Assembly: GCA_002878375.1 (NCBI GenBank)
Contig: NIRF01000007.1
Coordinates: 30,576-94,575 of the forward strand
Direction: 5' to 3'
DNA: 64,000 bases
From: Dictyoglomus sp. NZ13-RE01
GTDB taxonomy: Bacteria > Dictyoglomota > Dictyoglomia > Dictyoglomales > Dictyoglomaceae
Shown here: positions 63,740 through 64,000 of the stretch, piece after piece
Position numbering within the stretch: the first letter of the stretch is position 1
How the letters are laid out: every line of letters starts with the position of its first letter
The notes under the pieces: model-generated
Databases searched by the model: none
Seen by the model: the letters and a program-made list of their open reading frames with translations, nothing else
Told to the model about the DNA's origin: nothing
Made by a program: the position numbers and the translations under genes

Positions 63740-63812
63740 ATTTTATCCTCTAATATACAGATTGTCAATGAGGAGAAATTCCTGACCTGTAATCAGTTTT
63801 TGAAAAGAAAAA

Positions 63813-63865
63813 CCTCCCAGGGTTAGAATTAGATTAGAAAGAGATAACATCCAAACCCCGGGAGG
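63813..63865 (+). promoter_or_regulatory. Hairpin sequestering the ribosome site of the terminal gene
   Basis: CCTCCCAGGGTT (63813-63824) pairs with AACCCCGGGAGG (63854-63865), 11 of 12 bases, so the GGGAGG ribosome site is buried in the stem. Read-through RNA would be poorly translated. Such outer-end hairpins are known for insertion-sequence transposase genes. Confidence 0.6.
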
Positions 63866-63873
63866 TGAAAACT

Positions 63874-64000
63874 ATGGTCATTAATATTCTACCAGATTTT
63901 TCTTTAAGAAAAAAGATAAAAGAAATTTTAATTGTGTTAATAATGAGTTTAATAAAAGAGAAAAAACCATCAATTAGAGCTCTTTCTAAAAAAGCTTTAT
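63874..64000 (+). CDS. Partial gene, probable transposase N-terminus
   Basis: An ATG at 63874 with GGGAGGTG upstream opens a frame that runs off the window (42 codons visible). The basic, helical start (MVINILPDFSLRKKIKEIL) and KPSIRALSKKAL suggest a DNA-binding N-terminus, as in some transposases. The hairpin that hides the ribosome site supports this. The family is not recognised and the right end is outside the window. Confidence 0.4.
   Translation, partial: MVINILPDFSLRKKIKEILIVLIMSLIKEKKPSIRALSKKAL

Overview
The window is AT-rich, densely packed bacterial DNA with short intergenic gaps, many ATGA-type overlaps, AGA/AGG arginine codons and strong GGAGG ribosome sites. The gene content fits an anaerobic, saccharolytic thermophile: a secreted GH13 amylase, a GH127 enzyme, an Opp-type ABC transporter beside ROK regulators, a TtuA/TtuB-like tRNA thiolation pair, an Etf-linked lactate dehydrogenase and ADP-heptose synthesis. 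I infer a Dictyoglomus-like organism; this is recognition of style, not a database match.

Layout. 1-8.2 kb: a LolD/MacB-type ABC exporter behind a palindromic operator, with its permease frameshifted; an etfB-etfA-glcD electron-transfer operon; and two damaged sensor kinases, one fused in frame across a stop codon to an HD-GYP remnant. 8.2-10.4 kb: a NamZ-like muramidase and a serine hydrolase, both apparently cytoplasmic. 10.4-15.2 kb: a glycerol catabolic cluster (glpK, GlpA-like, FAD oxidoreductase, DUF1667) with two related terminator/antiterminator leaders. 15.2-23.4 kb: a frameshifted small gene, a leaderless MFS gene, a heterodimeric ABC exporter, and a nickel/cobalt ECF transporter with NikR and a NikR-spaced operator. 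23.4-34.8 kb: carbohydrate region with two ROK regulators, amylase, five-component oligopeptide/oligosaccharide transporter with an extra 59-aa membrane protein, and a GlcNAc-kinase-like protein.

34.9-43.6 kb: a Rieske oxygenase-like protein, a 6S RNA directly upstream of alaS-ruvX-phoU, and a convergent pstSCAB operon with four 11-bp phased Pho-box-like repeats. 43.6-49 kb: ADP-heptose genes (GmhA-GmhB fusion, hldE split in two) convergent with an O-antigen-ligase/GT9 fusion and a DUF4330 protein. 49-57.4 kb: M28 peptidase, beta-CASP RNase, nucleotidyltransferase, zinc-type ABC importer with a palindromic operator, and a periplasmic-sensor/GAF/HD-GYP protein. 57.4-60 kb: a compact small-protein cassette (DUF1659, DUF2922, zinc-ribbon, M15 peptidase, YvrJ-like membrane peptide) and a ttuB-ttuA-like pair. 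60-64 kb: a frameshifted LamG lipoprotein behind a CRP-type site, GH127 with a FadR-type operator and its GntR/FadR regulator, and the start of what is probably an insertion sequence.

Recurring themes: (i) five genes or gene parts are broken by single-base changes in homopolymers; (ii) at least three genes lack a Shine-Dalgarno and have a -10 box 6-9 bases before the ATG, implying leaderless transcripts; (iii) convergent gene pairs are separated by GC-rich hairpins, often inside the last codons and without a U-tract. No tRNA, rRNA or CRISPR array was seen.
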